NCBI GenBank assembly: GCA_965224065.1
Contig: CBDCYF010000005.1
Location: 1,178,001-1,242,000, forward strand
Source of the DNA: JAOTZA01 sp965224065
Lineage (GTDB): Bacteria; Acidobacteriota; Thermoanaerobaculia; Multivoradales; JAHEKO01
Direction: 5' to 3'
DNA length: 64,000 nucleotides
Shown: positions 23,030 to 32,565 of the stretch, in pieces
How positions within the stretch are numbered: the first letter of the stretch is position 1
Layout of the letters: every line of letters begins with the position of its first letter
The notes under the pieces: generated by a model
What the model was told of the DNA's origin: nothing
What the model saw: the letters and a program-made list of their open reading frames with translations, nothing else
The model's database searches: none
Position numbers and translations under genes: made by a program

Positions 23030-24576
23030 TACGAGACCCCCCTTTTTCCCGTTCCATCCGGCCGTTCACCATCGTCTCCCACGCCCAGGTCGCCCGCCTC
23101 GGGGACCAACAGGCTCGGACCGAGCCCCCTTTCCTCGCTGGTCCCGGGGATCAGATTGTCGAGCAGGATGCCGAGAATGGCGGCCACCGCCATCCCGGTC
23201 GAGCCGATCGAGGCGACGATCCCTCCAAGGGTCTCCGGCAACGCCGCCAACAATCCCTCAGCAGTAGGTTTGTAGAGCGCCAGGGTCTGGCCCGGCCCGA
23301 GCGCCCCAACGGTTGCCCTGGCCGAGAAGTACGCCGGCACCGACAGACCCATAAAAAGCGAGAAACCCGAGATCAACAGATTGCGGTCACTCGACAGATC
23401 GGCCCTGGCGAGCTGCTGGACACCGACGGCGGCGATCAGGCCAAAGAGCGCGCAGTAGAGACCGCCGACCACCGGCCCCGGGATGGAGGCCGCAAAGCCG
23501 CCGAACTTGCCAAAAATGCCCAGCAGCACCAGAAGGATCCCCCCGACCTGAACGACCCACCTCGACGCCACCTTGGTCAGACCGATCAGCCCGATGTTCT
23601 CGGAGTAAGACGTCGAGGCAAAGCCACCCAGAACGCCGGTCAGCAGGCAGCCGATGCCCTCGGAGCCGATGCCACGATTGAGCTGCTTCGAGCTCGGGTC
23701 CCCGGCGCCCGACATGTACGACACGGCGTGGTAGTCGCCCACCGACTCGATCATCGAGGCCAGATAACCGGCCAGGATGGCGAGAAAGAAACCGAGGTGA
23801 AACTTGGGGGCACCCCAGGGAAAGATCAGCTCGCGGGGCGTCCATCGGACCCACTGGGAGTCCCCCACCGCGGCGAGGCTGACGTGCGAAGGGTGCCCCT
23901 CCGGGAAGACCCCCACTCGGGAGAGGACGTAGCACAGGAGTGTCACCGACAGCACCGCGATCAGGATCGGGAAGAGACGAAACAATCTCTTTGACCGCGC
24001 CAGAACCAGAGAGAAGACGATGATGAGCAGGATGGTCAGCCCGGCGATGGGCCAGTGTGTTCCGGCCTTGGGCGCGCCGTGCATAAACAGCGCCAGACCG
24101 ATCAACATGATCACCGGCCCGATAACCACCGGAGACAGTGCCTTGCGCAAAAAGCCGATCAAACCGCTAAAGCCGACGGTGATCTCGACCAGGGCGCCCA
24201 GGATGACGGCTCCGGCGATGTAGCGCATCGCCAACGGACCGACCGGCACGCCGGCCGCCGCCGCCTCGGCGCCGACCGAACCGATGATGAAAAAGAACGC
24301 GCCGAGAAAGGAGAACGAGACTCCCTGCACGATCGGCAGACGCGATCCAATGGTCGTCTGCACCAGCGTCGCCAGACCCGAGCACAGCATCACGGCCGAG
24401 ATCAGCCGGGCGATCTCGGCCGGACTCATGCCCATGACCGGTCCGAAGAGCAACGGCACGCTCACCGTGGCGCCGAACATGGTCAAAACGTGCTGCGCTC
24501 CCAGCACGACCGCTCTCGGGAGCTCGGGACGGTCTTCCAGACCGTAGATCGGTCGGCTGGTTTGCGGCGTGGACAC
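23029..24576 (-). CDS. NCS2 family nucleobase permease (xanthine/uracil type)
   Basis: A 515-residue permease. The GTG at 24576 follows AGGAGG by two bases and lies 14 bases after the kinase stop; a longer frame is antisense to nothing but overlaps the kinase, so it is rejected. NCS2 marks are QHVLTMFGATVSVPLLFG near the start. The signature region SYSENIGLIGLTKVASR (E-N-x-G-x4-T-K) is also present. About 12 helices are visible, and GLLAALPETLGGIV is typical. It imports uracil, xanthine or urate with protons or sodium. Position in the purine run favours a purine substrate. Confidence 0.88.
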   Translation of the reverse strand: MSTPQTSRPIYGLEDRPELPRAVVLGAQHVLTMFGATVSVPLLFGPVMGMSPAEIARLISAVMLCSGLATLVQTTIGSRLPIVQGVSFSFLGAFFFIIGSVGAEAAAAGVPVGPLAMRYIAGAVILGALVEITVGFSGLIGFLRKALSPVVIGPVIMLIGLALFMHGAPKAGTHWPIAGLTILLIIVFSLVLARSKRLFRLFPILIAVLSVTLLCYVLSRVGVFPEGHPSHVSLAAVGDSQWVRWTPRELIFPWGAPKFHLGFFLAILAGYLASMIESVGDYHAVSYMSGAGDPSSKQLNRGIGSEGIGCLLTGVLGGFASTSYSENIGLIGLTKVASRWVVQVGGILLVLLGIFGKFGGFAASIPGPVVGGLYCALFGLIAAVGVQQLARADLSSDRNLLISGFSLFMGLSVPAYFSARATVGALGPGQTLALYKPTAEGLLAALPETLGGIVASIGSTGMAVAAILGILLDNLIPGTSEERGLGPSLLVPEAGDLGVGDDGERPDGTGKRGVS

Positions 24577-24590
24577 GGCCTCCTCGGTCG

Positions 24591-27164
24591 CTAGATTCTC
24601 TGCTCCGAAAGTCTCGAGGGCCGCCGATCGATCGAGACGATGAGCCCGAAGACCGCGGGGGCCAGCCCGAGAGCCGCCAGGCCGAGGGCTTGCGGGCCGT
24701 ACCAGCTTCCCGGCTCGAAGGAGAAGACCGAAAAAACCGGAATGTGAATCGCCAGGAACGCGGCGACGGTCAGCAGCAGCCCTCCACGCCAAAGCAACAA
24801 AAGGATGCCCAGCGAGAGCGCCGCCGCCAGTGGAATGGCTCCGAAGTCCTGCTGAGCCGCGGCGAACCCCACTGTCATCATCGCCCAAAAGACCAGCCCC
24901 GCGAGCTTGTCGCTTCGCAGGAGCATCGACAGCGCCAGCAGCAAGACCAGCAGACCGAGACCCAGAAGGGTCCCAACCCCCAGAGCATTGAGCGCCGCGG
25001 CGGTGGGCCTGGCCAGCCCCACCGCCATTCCCGGGCCTGTCGGAAAACCGATGACGGGCTCGCCGCTGAGTGTGGACCGGATCCAACTGTCGATCCATGG
25101 AAGCAGAACCAGCCCCCAGCCGGCGGCGGTTCCAATGAGGAGGTCACGACCCACGAGCGGGTCTTGGAAACGGCCGGCCAACAGACGCGTCCAAGAGATG
25201 ATCCGCTTGGGCCATCGGCGTCTGGCGAATGGCTCGATCCCCAGATACAGGGCCCAAACGACCAGCGCGAGCAGACAGTTCATGGCGATGGCGCGCCACA
25301 GGAGGCCAAACTCCGCGCGGGTCGGCGTATGGTGGATCAGAAGCACGTCGATCAGCAAGCCGAGCCCAAAGAAGAAGACCGCCAGCCGGACCGCGCCTCG
25401 CCGGTCGCCGCGACCGCTGGCCAGAGTGCGACGCACGAGCAAGAGACCCGCGACCAGAATGATGATTTGCAGGACGAGCAAAAGAACCGCGAAGAGGGGC
25501 CCCGGGCGGGTCAACACCTCTCGATCCTGGCTCTCCGGCCAGGATCCGGCCACCCGGACCGATGTCGCCTTCCCGCCCCTCCACGCCGCCTCCACTTTTT
25601 GGGCCGCTAGACTCGCCGCGGGGTCACGCGCCCTCCAGGCGCCAAAACCGTCGGCGTAAAACCGAGGCGGTCTGGCCTCACCGACGGCGTCTTCGTACGA
25701 GGCGGCGTCGAGCCCGATGGTGGAAAACAGGGTTCGCGGGTCGAACCTCCCACTCCCGGTAGGGCCCTCCCGATCGGGCACGGCCTCGAAGTGATGGGGC
25801 CGGCCGTCGGAGTCCAGCACGATCAAGGTCATGCCGGGGAGATCCAGCGGAGGGTCATCCCGTCTGACGACCATCCGTTTGTGCGGCACCAACCAGTCGG
25901 GACTGGCGCGATACCAGAAACGGATCGCCGCGTCAGGATTCTCGGTCACGACACGCCGGTAGGTTTCCGTATCGAGCTCGTCGAGGTACAGAACATGGCC
26001 GGGATCGAAATAGTAGCCAAAGGCGCTGTCCCGAGCCCGGTCTCCATAGCCCAGCGCCTCGAGCGTCTGTTCGGCGCGGTCCACGAGAACCGCCGGCGGC
26101 TTCTCGCCGAGACCCAGGCCGAATTTGGCAAAGGCCAAGAGCACTAGCGTGAGAAGGACGACCGCGGTCGCCAGCCACGCAACCGCGACTCCCGGCCTCA
26201 AGGTCCCCTCGGTTGGCGCCGCGGCGACCATCTCGGGAGACGGCGTCTCGCCCGCCGCCAGCGCGGCCGCCAACGGGTCGCCGCCAGGAAGCGCCGCGGC
26301 GACCGCCAGCGCGCCGGTTGGGCGGTCGCGCGGTGCGGGCTCGAGACAGCGGAGGATCGCCGACTCGACCGCGGCATCGAGACCCTCGACGTGACTCGAC
26401 GGTCGGGTGGGCTCGCTGTCGCCGCGCGAGTCCCCGGGTTTCGCTCTAGCGGCGTCACCAAACGGTCTCTCGCCGGTAAAGAGCTCGTAGAGCACCAACC
26501 CCAGTGCATATAGGTCACTCCGGACCGACACCTCCTCGCCCGCGAGCTGTTCGGGCGCCATATAGAGCGGCGTCCCAGCCCTGGTCTCGGCGCCTGTAAA
26601 CCCGCCCGCCAGACCCGCGAGCCCGAAGTCGGTCACTCGGACCCGGCCACGGCCGTCGATCATCACGTTGGCCGGCTTGAGATCGCGGTGGAGGATTCCC
26701 TGATCGTGCGCCGCTGCCAGCCCGGCACAGAGTTGCCGGGCGATCTGCACCGCTTTCTCCCGGGGCAGGCGCCCGATGCGTCGAAGCAGCGAGGCGAGAT
26801 CCTCTCCGTCCACGTATTCCATCGAGATAAAGGGCTGGCCGTCGACCTCGCCCACGTCAAAGACACGGCAGACGTTGGGGTGCGCCACTTGCCGAGCCAC
26901 GCGTACCTCGGCAAAGAGGCGCTCTCGCCTGTCCTCGTCGCTCTCGACCTCCGACGGAAGGAACTTCAGCGCCACCGCCTGGCCCAGCTTGAGGTCGTCG
27001 GCGCGATAGACCTCACCCATGCCCCCGCGGCCAACCAGACCGACGACCCGATACCGTTCGGCCAGGACCGCGCCGGGAAGAAAGCGTTCGCCTTTTCCTC
27101 GCGGCGATTCCGGCACGGGAGACGCGAGCGTCCGCGTGGCGTCGAGATCGTCGTGCTGGCCCAT
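24591..27164 (-). CDS. Receptor-like Ser/Thr protein kinase with polytopic C-terminus
   Basis: About 857 residues. The kinase domain covers roughly residues 25-300: glycine loop GRGGMGEVYRA, Lys in AVALKFLPSEV, HRDLKPANVMI, DFGLAGLAG and the activation-loop end GTPLYMAPEQLAGE. A helix near residue 330 is followed by an extracytoplasmic region of about 180 residues (YYFDPGHVLYLDELDTE and so on). Then come about ten hydrophobic helices. The start is ATG 27164 (MGQHDDLDATRTL); GTG 27188 is an alternative. It lies between guanine deaminase and the NCS2 permease with short gaps, which suggests it senses or controls purine uptake. Kinase activity is well supported; its role is inference. Confidence 0.88.
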   Translation of the reverse strand: MGQHDDLDATRTLASPVPESPRGKGERFLPGAVLAERYRVVGLVGRGGMGEVYRADDLKLGQAVALKFLPSEVESDEDRRERLFAEVRVARQVAHPNVCRVFDVGEVDGQPFISMEYVDGEDLASLLRRIGRLPREKAVQIARQLCAGLAAAHDQGILHRDLKPANVMIDGRGRVRVTDFGLAGLAGGFTGAETRAGTPLYMAPEQLAGEEVSVRSDLYALGLVLYELFTGERPFGDAARAKPGDSRGDSEPTRPSSHVEGLDAAVESAILRCLEPAPRDRPTGALAVAAALPGGDPLAAALAAGETPSPEMVAAAPTEGTLRPGVAVAWLATAVVLLTLVLLAFAKFGLGLGEKPPAVLVDRAEQTLEALGYGDRARDSAFGYYFDPGHVLYLDELDTETYRRVVTENPDAAIRFWYRASPDWLVPHKRMVVRRDDPPLDLPGMTLIVLDSDGRPHHFEAVPDREGPTGSGRFDPRTLFSTIGLDAASYEDAVGEARPPRFYADGFGAWRARDPAASLAAQKVEAAWRGGKATSVRVAGSWPESQDREVLTRPGPLFAVLLLVLQIIILVAGLLLVRRTLASGRGDRRGAVRLAVFFFGLGLLIDVLLIHHTPTRAEFGLLWRAIAMNCLLALVVWALYLGIEPFARRRWPKRIISWTRLLAGRFQDPLVGRDLLIGTAAGWGLVLLPWIDSWIRSTLSGEPVIGFPTGPGMAVGLARPTAAALNALGVGTLLGLGLLVLLLALSMLLRSDKLAGLVFWAMMTVGFAAAQQDFGAIPLAAALSLGILLLLWRGGLLLTVAAFLAIHIPVFSVFSFEPGSWYGPQALGLAALGLAPAVFGLIVSIDRRPSRLSEQRI

Positions 27165-27216
27165 CCGAAAGCCCGCGGATTTTCTCACAACGGAGCTCGA
27201 ACGTATTCGGCGGGCG

Positions 27217-28614
27217 TCAGCCGTTCAGCCGACGGCCGCGTACCCAGGTCCCGGTCAGCGCAGTTTCGTTCGATGCCATCAGGACGGTAAAAAGCCGGGC
27301 GTGGCTGCGCTTTTGCGGGTCCTCTGGGGTCAGACCCCATTCGAGGGTGTTGGCCAGTGGCTCCCAGGCCGCGGGATCGATGACCACCATGTCCGCCTCG
27401 CGGCCGGGATCGAAGTTGCCGATCCGGTCTTCCATGTCGAGGGCCCGCGCCCCCCCTACGGTGGCGAGGTGTAAAAGCTCCGCGGGGTGCAGCGCCGCCG
27501 GCTCCTCGGGCTCGCTGAGGTGGACCTTGAAGGCGGCATTGAGCACGCTCGGGATGAACCAGGTGTCGCCCGCGGCCATGTCCGTACCGGCGGCGATGTT
27601 GACCCCGGAGGCCACCGTACGGCGCCAGGGCATGGTGCCGGCACCGAGAAAGAGTTGACTCGCCGGACAGTGCGCCACCGAGGTCCCGGTCTCGGCCATT
27701 CGTTCGAGCTCGGAGTCCTGGCAGTGGACGCAGTGCGCCATGATGCTGCGTCTGCCGAGCAGGCTCTTCCCGCCTCTTTGGCTACCGGGCAGAAATCGTC
27801 CGTCGTAGGTGTCGAGATAGGTCTCGACGCCGTAGGCACCGAGCACGGCCGCGACCTCGCCGTCGCCCGGCCGGTTGTCCTCGTTCAAATGTGACGTGAA
27901 ATAGACGCCGCGGCCCCGGACGGACGCATACAGCTCGCCCAGAGCCGCCAGGGTCTTGGGCGTGACCGACAGCGAGAAACGCGGCACCACCGCGGCAAAC
28001 ACCAACGCATCGCGGGCCCCTTCGTCATTTTTCGGGTGCCACTTCTCGATCTCGTCCTGCGTCAGCCGGATGGCGTCTTCCTCGCTGGTGAGAAGCGGCC
28101 GCGCGGCGTCTGGCCCGACGGTCTGGATCCCCCGCCCGATGACACCGCGCAGCCCCCGGCGATGGTATTCGTTGAAGAGGGCGTCCTGCGCTACCGGGAA
28201 GGCCGAGCCAAAAACCAGCGAGGTCGTGGTGCCGGCGGAGATCAACCGGCGGCAGAACTCGCGCGCGCCGCCGACGGCAAACTCCTCGTCCTCGAAACGC
28301 GCCTCCGCCGGAAAGATGCACTCGTTGAGCCACTCGAGAAGCTGGCCGCCGCCGTAGGCATCGATCGAATGGACCTGCGGGAAATGGAGGTGGGTGTCGA
28401 TGAACCCCGGGAGCAGGAAGGCGCCACCGTGGTCCACCACCTCGACCGGAGCCACGCCCCGGGGCCGGTCCGCGAACTCGCCGCACCACTCGATCTTCCC
28501 GCCGTCGTCGACCAGCAGAGCGCCGTCCGGGATCTCCACCAGCGCGTCGACGGCCTCCCCGATGTCGGGGCGGCCGGTCAAATGAAAGATATGCCCGCGG
28601 TGTAGCGTGCTCAT
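27217..28614 (-). CDS. guaD: Guanine deaminase
   Basis: A 465-residue amidohydrolase, start ATG 28614, 13 bases after the xdhB stop. Metal and substrate motifs are complete: GFIDTHLHFPQ, VYFTSHLNE, IMAHCVHCQ, the HCPASQLFLGAG segment and GTDMAAGDTW. The C-terminal NFDPGREADMVVID closes the composite beta-sandwich. Guanine deaminase converts guanine to xanthine and ammonia, which feeds the xanthine dehydrogenase encoded just upstream. SsnA-like aminohydrolases in purine clusters are related, but the FPQ and DMAAG motifs favour true guanine deaminase. Confidence 0.9.
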   Translation of the reverse strand: MSTLHRGHIFHLTGRPDIGEAVDALVEIPDGALLVDDGGKIEWCGEFADRPRGVAPVEVVDHGGAFLLPGFIDTHLHFPQVHSIDAYGGGQLLEWLNECIFPAEARFEDEEFAVGGAREFCRRLISAGTTTSLVFGSAFPVAQDALFNEYHRRGLRGVIGRGIQTVGPDAARPLLTSEEDAIRLTQDEIEKWHPKNDEGARDALVFAAVVPRFSLSVTPKTLAALGELYASVRGRGVYFTSHLNEDNRPGDGEVAAVLGAYGVETYLDTYDGRFLPGSQRGGKSLLGRRSIMAHCVHCQDSELERMAETGTSVAHCPASQLFLGAGTMPWRRTVASGVNIAAGTDMAAGDTWFIPSVLNAAFKVHLSEPEEPAALHPAELLHLATVGGARALDMEDRIGNFDPGREADMVVIDPAAWEPLANTLEWGLTPEDPQKRSHARLFTVLMASNETALTGTWVRGRRLNG

Positions 28615-28627
28615 CCCCGCGCCGACT

Positions 28628-30997
28628 TCATCCGTCGGCAGTCCGCGCGGCCGCGGCCAGCCGTTTCTTGAGCTCTTCCACCGCCACAAGCACGGCCTCG
28701 GGCGTCGCCGGTCCGTAGAGGCGCGGGCTCGCCCGGTGCTCGCCCACTGCCTCGGCTGCCCCGGCCGCTGATACCGCGTCCTTGAGAGCGTGGAAAACCG
28801 AGATCGCCAGCATGAGAGGGGGCTCACCCACGGCCTTGGAGCGGTGGATGGTCGGCTCATTGTTGCGCCCGGTTCGCAGCAGATCGACGCGAAAGACCTC
28901 GGGCACATCGCTCGCCGCCGGGATCTTGTAGGTCGACGGCGCGTGGGTCTGGAGCTCGCCTTTTGCGTTCCACCAAAGCTCCTCGGTGGTGAGCCAGCCC
29001 ATCCCCTGGATAAAACCGCCCTCGATCTGCCCCAGATCGATCGCCGGGTTGAGCGACTTGCCCACGTCGTGGAGGATGTCGACCCGAACGACCTTGTACT
29101 CACCCGTCAGGACGTCGATCACGACTTCGGAGACCGCAGCACCGCAGGCAAAGTAGTAGAAGGGCCGGCCGGTGAGCGTCTCGCGGTCGTAATGGATCTT
29201 GGGCGTGCGATAGAACCCGGTGGCCGAGAGCGACACCCGGGCCAGCCAGGCGCGCTCGGCGAGCTCCGAGAACCCCACCTTCTCGCCTCCCGTGTGGACT
29301 TCGTCGTCGCGAAAGACGATCTCCTTCACCGGGACGCCGTACTCGGCGGCGGCGAACTCCGCCAGCCGCCCCTTGACGGTACGTGCCGCGGCGAGCGCCG
29401 CCATGCCGTTCAAATCCGAGCCGGCGGAGGCCGCCGTGGCCGACGCATTGGGCACCTTGGAGGTGTCGGCGGCGGTGCAGCGGATCCGTCCGATGTCGAT
29501 CTGGAGCTCCTCGGCGACGACCTGAGCGACCTTTGTAAACAGGCCCTGCCCCATCTCGGTGCCGCCGTGGTTGAGATGCACCGTGCCGTCCGAGTAGACG
29601 AGCAGGAGCGCGCCGGCCTGGTTGAAGTGGGTCGCGGTAAACGAGATCCCAAACTTCACCGGGGTCAGCGCGAGGCCCTTCTTGAGCACGTCATTCGAGG
29701 CGTTGAAGGCGTCGATCTCTTCGCGGCGAGCGCGATAGCCGGAAGTGTTCTCGAGCTCGGGGATGATCTCGGGCAGAACGTTGTCCTCGACGGTCATCCG
29801 GTACGGGGTCAAGTTGCGCTCGCCGACACCGTAGAGGTTTTTCTTTCGCACTTCCAGCGGGTCGACCCCGAGATAACGGGCGATCTCGTCGATCACCCAC
29901 TCGATCGCCATCATGCCCTGGGGTCCGCCAAAACCGCGGAAGGCGGTATTCGACACCGTGTGCGTCTTGCAACGGTGGGAGGTGATCGACACGTTCTCCA
30001 GGTAGTACGCATTGTCGGCGTGGAACATGGCGCGGTCATTGACCGGTCCCGACAGGTCCGCCGACATCCCACAGTTGGACGCCAGCACCAAATCGATCCC
30101 CCGGATCTCGCCCCGGTCATCAAAACCCACGTCGTAGTCCACCCGAAAACCGTGGCGCTTGCCGGTCATCACCATGTCGGTGTCCCGGTCGGGCCGAACC
30201 TTGACCGGGCGGCCGGTGCGGCTGGCGAGCACCGCCGCGATCGCGGCGAAGAGTGCCGGCTGCGTCTCCTTGCCACCAAAGCCGCCCCCCATCCGGCGGC
30301 ATTCGACCACCACGTCCTTGGCGGTCTTGCCGAGCGCGTGCGCGACGACCAGTTGAACCTCGGACGGGTGCTGGGTCGAGCTGTAGACCAGCATGTCGCC
30401 GTCTTCCTTGGGAATCGCAAAGGCGATCTGTCCTTCGAGGTAGAACTGGTCCTGGCCGCCAAATCGAAACCGGCCCTCGAGCCGGTGCGGCGCGTCTTTG
30501 ATCGCGGTCTTCGAGTCACCCCGCGAGAGCCGGGCGGTCGGCAGGACAAACGACTCTTTTTCGAGCGCCGTGTCGATGTCCAGGATGGGCTCGAGCTCCT
30601 GGTATTCGATCACCGCCCGCCGCGCGGCCCGTCGCGCCAGCGCAGTGCTCCTCGCCGCCACCGCGAAGACCGACTGGCCGACGTACTGGACCAGTCCGTC
30701 GGCCAGGATCGGGTCGTCTTTCACCGGCCCGCCCAGATCGTTGGCCGCCGGCAGGTCCGCCGCGGTGATGACGTCGACCACTCCGGGCGCGGCCCTGACG
30801 GGCTCGAGATCGATCGACAGGACGCGGGCGTGGGCGCGCTCGCTCATCCCGATCGCCGTGTAGAGCGTGCCGACGGGCTCGGGAATGTCGTCGGTGTAGC
30901 GCGCCTCTCCGGTCACGTGGAGATGCGCGCTCTCGTGCGGCAAGGGAGCGCCGACGTGGCCGCGCGCCGGGTCAGGCATATTGGTGCTCGAGGACAC
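28628..30997 (-). CDS. xdhB: Xanthine dehydrogenase molybdopterin-binding subunit
   Basis: A 789-residue large subunit. The GTG at 30997 has GGAG six bases upstream and overlaps xdhA by 26 bases; an ATG at 30979 is an alternative. The family marks are GEARYTDDIP at the N-terminus, MGGGFGGKE for the molybdopterin dithiolene region, FRGFGGPQGM, TEMGQGLFTKVAQV and the catalytic Glu in KAVGEPPLMLAI. It hydroxylates hypoxanthine to xanthine and xanthine to urate, passing electrons to XdhA. An arginine in the FRGFGGPQG loop is consistent with purine-specific enzymes. It should form a heterotetramer with XdhA in the cytoplasm. Confidence 0.92.
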   Translation of the reverse strand: MSSSTNMPDPARGHVGAPLPHESAHLHVTGEARYTDDIPEPVGTLYTAIGMSERAHARVLSIDLEPVRAAPGVVDVITAADLPAANDLGGPVKDDPILADGLVQYVGQSVFAVAARSTALARRAARRAVIEYQELEPILDIDTALEKESFVLPTARLSRGDSKTAIKDAPHRLEGRFRFGGQDQFYLEGQIAFAIPKEDGDMLVYSSTQHPSEVQLVVAHALGKTAKDVVVECRRMGGGFGGKETQPALFAAIAAVLASRTGRPVKVRPDRDTDMVMTGKRHGFRVDYDVGFDDRGEIRGIDLVLASNCGMSADLSGPVNDRAMFHADNAYYLENVSITSHRCKTHTVSNTAFRGFGGPQGMMAIEWVIDEIARYLGVDPLEVRKKNLYGVGERNLTPYRMTVEDNVLPEIIPELENTSGYRARREEIDAFNASNDVLKKGLALTPVKFGISFTATHFNQAGALLLVYSDGTVHLNHGGTEMGQGLFTKVAQVVAEELQIDIGRIRCTAADTSKVPNASATAASAGSDLNGMAALAAARTVKGRLAEFAAAEYGVPVKEIVFRDDEVHTGGEKVGFSELAERAWLARVSLSATGFYRTPKIHYDRETLTGRPFYYFACGAAVSEVVIDVLTGEYKVVRVDILHDVGKSLNPAIDLGQIEGGFIQGMGWLTTEELWWNAKGELQTHAPSTYKIPAASDVPEVFRVDLLRTGRNNEPTIHRSKAVGEPPLMLAISVFHALKDAVSAAGAAEAVGEHRASPRLYGPATPEAVLVAVEELKKRLAAAARTADG

Positions 30998-32528
30998 GCG
31001 TCTCTCCCCTCCACCCCGTGGGCTCGCCCGAGGTCTCGAGAAAGGCCTTGCGGAGCAGGTTGCGCGCTACCAGTCGACGGTACTCCGGGCTGGCCCGCAG
31101 GTCGCGGATGGGCTGGAAGTCGCGGTCTAAGGTCTCCATGCCGGCAATCAACGTCGACTCGTCCCAGCTCCGGCCTTCGAGCGCCGCCTCGCACCCCTCG
31201 GCCCGCTTGGGGATCTCCGCCATTCCGCCAAAACAGATCCGCACGTCGCTCAGCCGCCTCTCGATCGATCGGAACGAGAACGCGCCACAGACCGCCGAGA
31301 TGTCCTGATCGAAGCGTTTGGAGATCTTGTAGGTCTTGAAAATCCGATCGGCCGGCTCGAGGGGGACGCGGATCCGCTCCACCAGCTCCCCCGGCTCGAG
31401 CGCCGTCTTCTGGTAGGCCAGGTAGAAATCCTCCAGCGCCAGCTCGCGAGTCTTCCGCCCCCGCCGCAGCACCAGGGTCGCGCCGAGCGCGATCAGACCC
31501 GGCATCGAATCGCCGATCGGGGACGCGTTGGCGACGTTGCCCCCGAGGGTCGCGGCGTTGCGGATCGGCGGCGAGGCAAAGCGCCGGTACATCTCTCCCA
31601 TGTCGGGAAAGTGGCGCCCGATCAGCTCGCGGGCCTCGGTCACCGTGACCGCGGCTCCGATCTCGAGATGGGTGTCGCCGGCTTCGAGGGTCTTCAACTC
31701 CTCGACGTCCCCGATGTAGAGGATCGTGTCGAGATCCCGATGCAGCTTGGTCACCCACAGGCCGACGTCGGTGCCGCCGGCCAGAATATGGGCCTCCGGA
31801 TGCCGCTCGACCAGGTCGGCGAGGTCGGCCAACCGGGTCGGAGCGTAGTACGTCCTCCGCCCGCCGGCGAGGTCGGGTCCGCCGACCTCGAGGGTCCCCT
31901 GGCGGCGAATCGCGCGCAAGCGCTCCACTCTTTCCGCCTCGTCCGGTGAGGCCGGATCGTCCGCATCGAAGGGACGATGCGCCCAGGAGGAACTCGCCCC
32001 GTTGCCGCCGGAGTACATCTTTTGGGCCGCCTCCACGATCGGTCGATACCCCGTGCAGCGGCAGAGGTTGCCGGCCAGCACATCGTTGATCCGCGCGCGG
32101 GTGGGTTGCGGCTCCGACTTGTAGAGAGCGAACAGCGACATCACAAAGCCCGGCGTGCAAAAGCCGCACTGCGATCCGTGACACTCGACCATGGCCGCCT
32201 GCGCCGGGTGGAGTGTGCCGTCGGCAGCCTTCAAGCTCTCCACCGTGAAGAGCTCCTTGCCGTCCAGCGTCGGAACGAACTGGATGCAGGAGTTGACCGC
32301 CCGCAGCTTGACGCGGTCGCCGTCGAGCTCGCCCAGCACCACTGTGCACGCGCCACAATCGCCTTCCGCGCAGCCCTCCTTGGTGCCGGTCCTGCGCAAC
32401 GTCTCGCGCAGAAAGTCGAGCACGGTGGTGCTCGGGTCGAGGTCACGAACGGTTTGAACCTCGCCGTCCAGTACAAACCTTATGGCGCTCCCGTCTTCGC
32501 CGGAGCCGGATGGTCTCGCCGTGGTCAT
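30972..32528 (-). CDS. xdhA: Xanthine dehydrogenase small subunit (2Fe-2S and FAD)
   Basis: A 518-residue subunit. A plant-type [2Fe-2S] domain at residues 15-90 has GCAEGDCGACTV. A second helical [2Fe-2S] domain has QCGFCTPGF and GNLCRCTGYRPI. The FAD domain follows from about residue 215, with HILAGGTDVGLW and TLGGNVANASPIGD, and ends in the CO-dehydrogenase-flavoprotein-like C-terminal domain. It transfers electrons from the molybdenum centre to NAD. A possible TATACT -10 box lies 13 bases upstream of the ATG. The stop lies inside xdhB, so translation is coupled. Confidence 0.92.
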   Translation of the reverse strand: MTTARPSGSGEDGSAIRFVLDGEVQTVRDLDPSTTVLDFLRETLRRTGTKEGCAEGDCGACTVVLGELDGDRVKLRAVNSCIQFVPTLDGKELFTVESLKAADGTLHPAQAAMVECHGSQCGFCTPGFVMSLFALYKSEPQPTRARINDVLAGNLCRCTGYRPIVEAAQKMYSGGNGASSSWAHRPFDADDPASPDEAERVERLRAIRRQGTLEVGGPDLAGGRRTYYAPTRLADLADLVERHPEAHILAGGTDVGLWVTKLHRDLDTILYIGDVEELKTLEAGDTHLEIGAAVTVTEARELIGRHFPDMGEMYRRFASPPIRNAATLGGNVANASPIGDSMPGLIALGATLVLRRGRKTRELALEDFYLAYQKTALEPGELVERIRVPLEPADRIFKTYKISKRFDQDISAVCGAFSFRSIERRLSDVRICFGGMAEIPKRAEGCEAALEGRSWDESTLIAGMETLDRDFQPIRDLRASPEYRRLVARNLLRKAFLETSGEPTGWRGETRVLEHQYA

Positions 32529-32541
32529 ACCGCGCTTTTTC

Positions 32542-32547
32542 AGTATA
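32542..32547 (-). promoter_or_regulatory. Possible -10 box upstream of xdhA
   Basis: On the minus strand TATACT ends 13 bases before the ATG, in the 37-base gap between the carrier gene and xdhA. There is no clear -35. It may be an internal promoter of the purine run. Confidence 0.35.
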
Positions 32548-32565
32548 GCCCGGCCGTTGACCCGT

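Noticed and set aside
24577..25098. N-terminal extension of the NCS2 permease
   Set aside because: It lies within the kinase gene in another frame; the GTG at 24576 follows AGGAGG.
28790..31339. An 849-codon open frame antisense to xdhA and xdhB
   Set aside because: It mirrors the codon pattern of the real genes on the other strand, has no family motifs and is rich in Arg/Gly/His. Long antisense frames are expected at this GC content.
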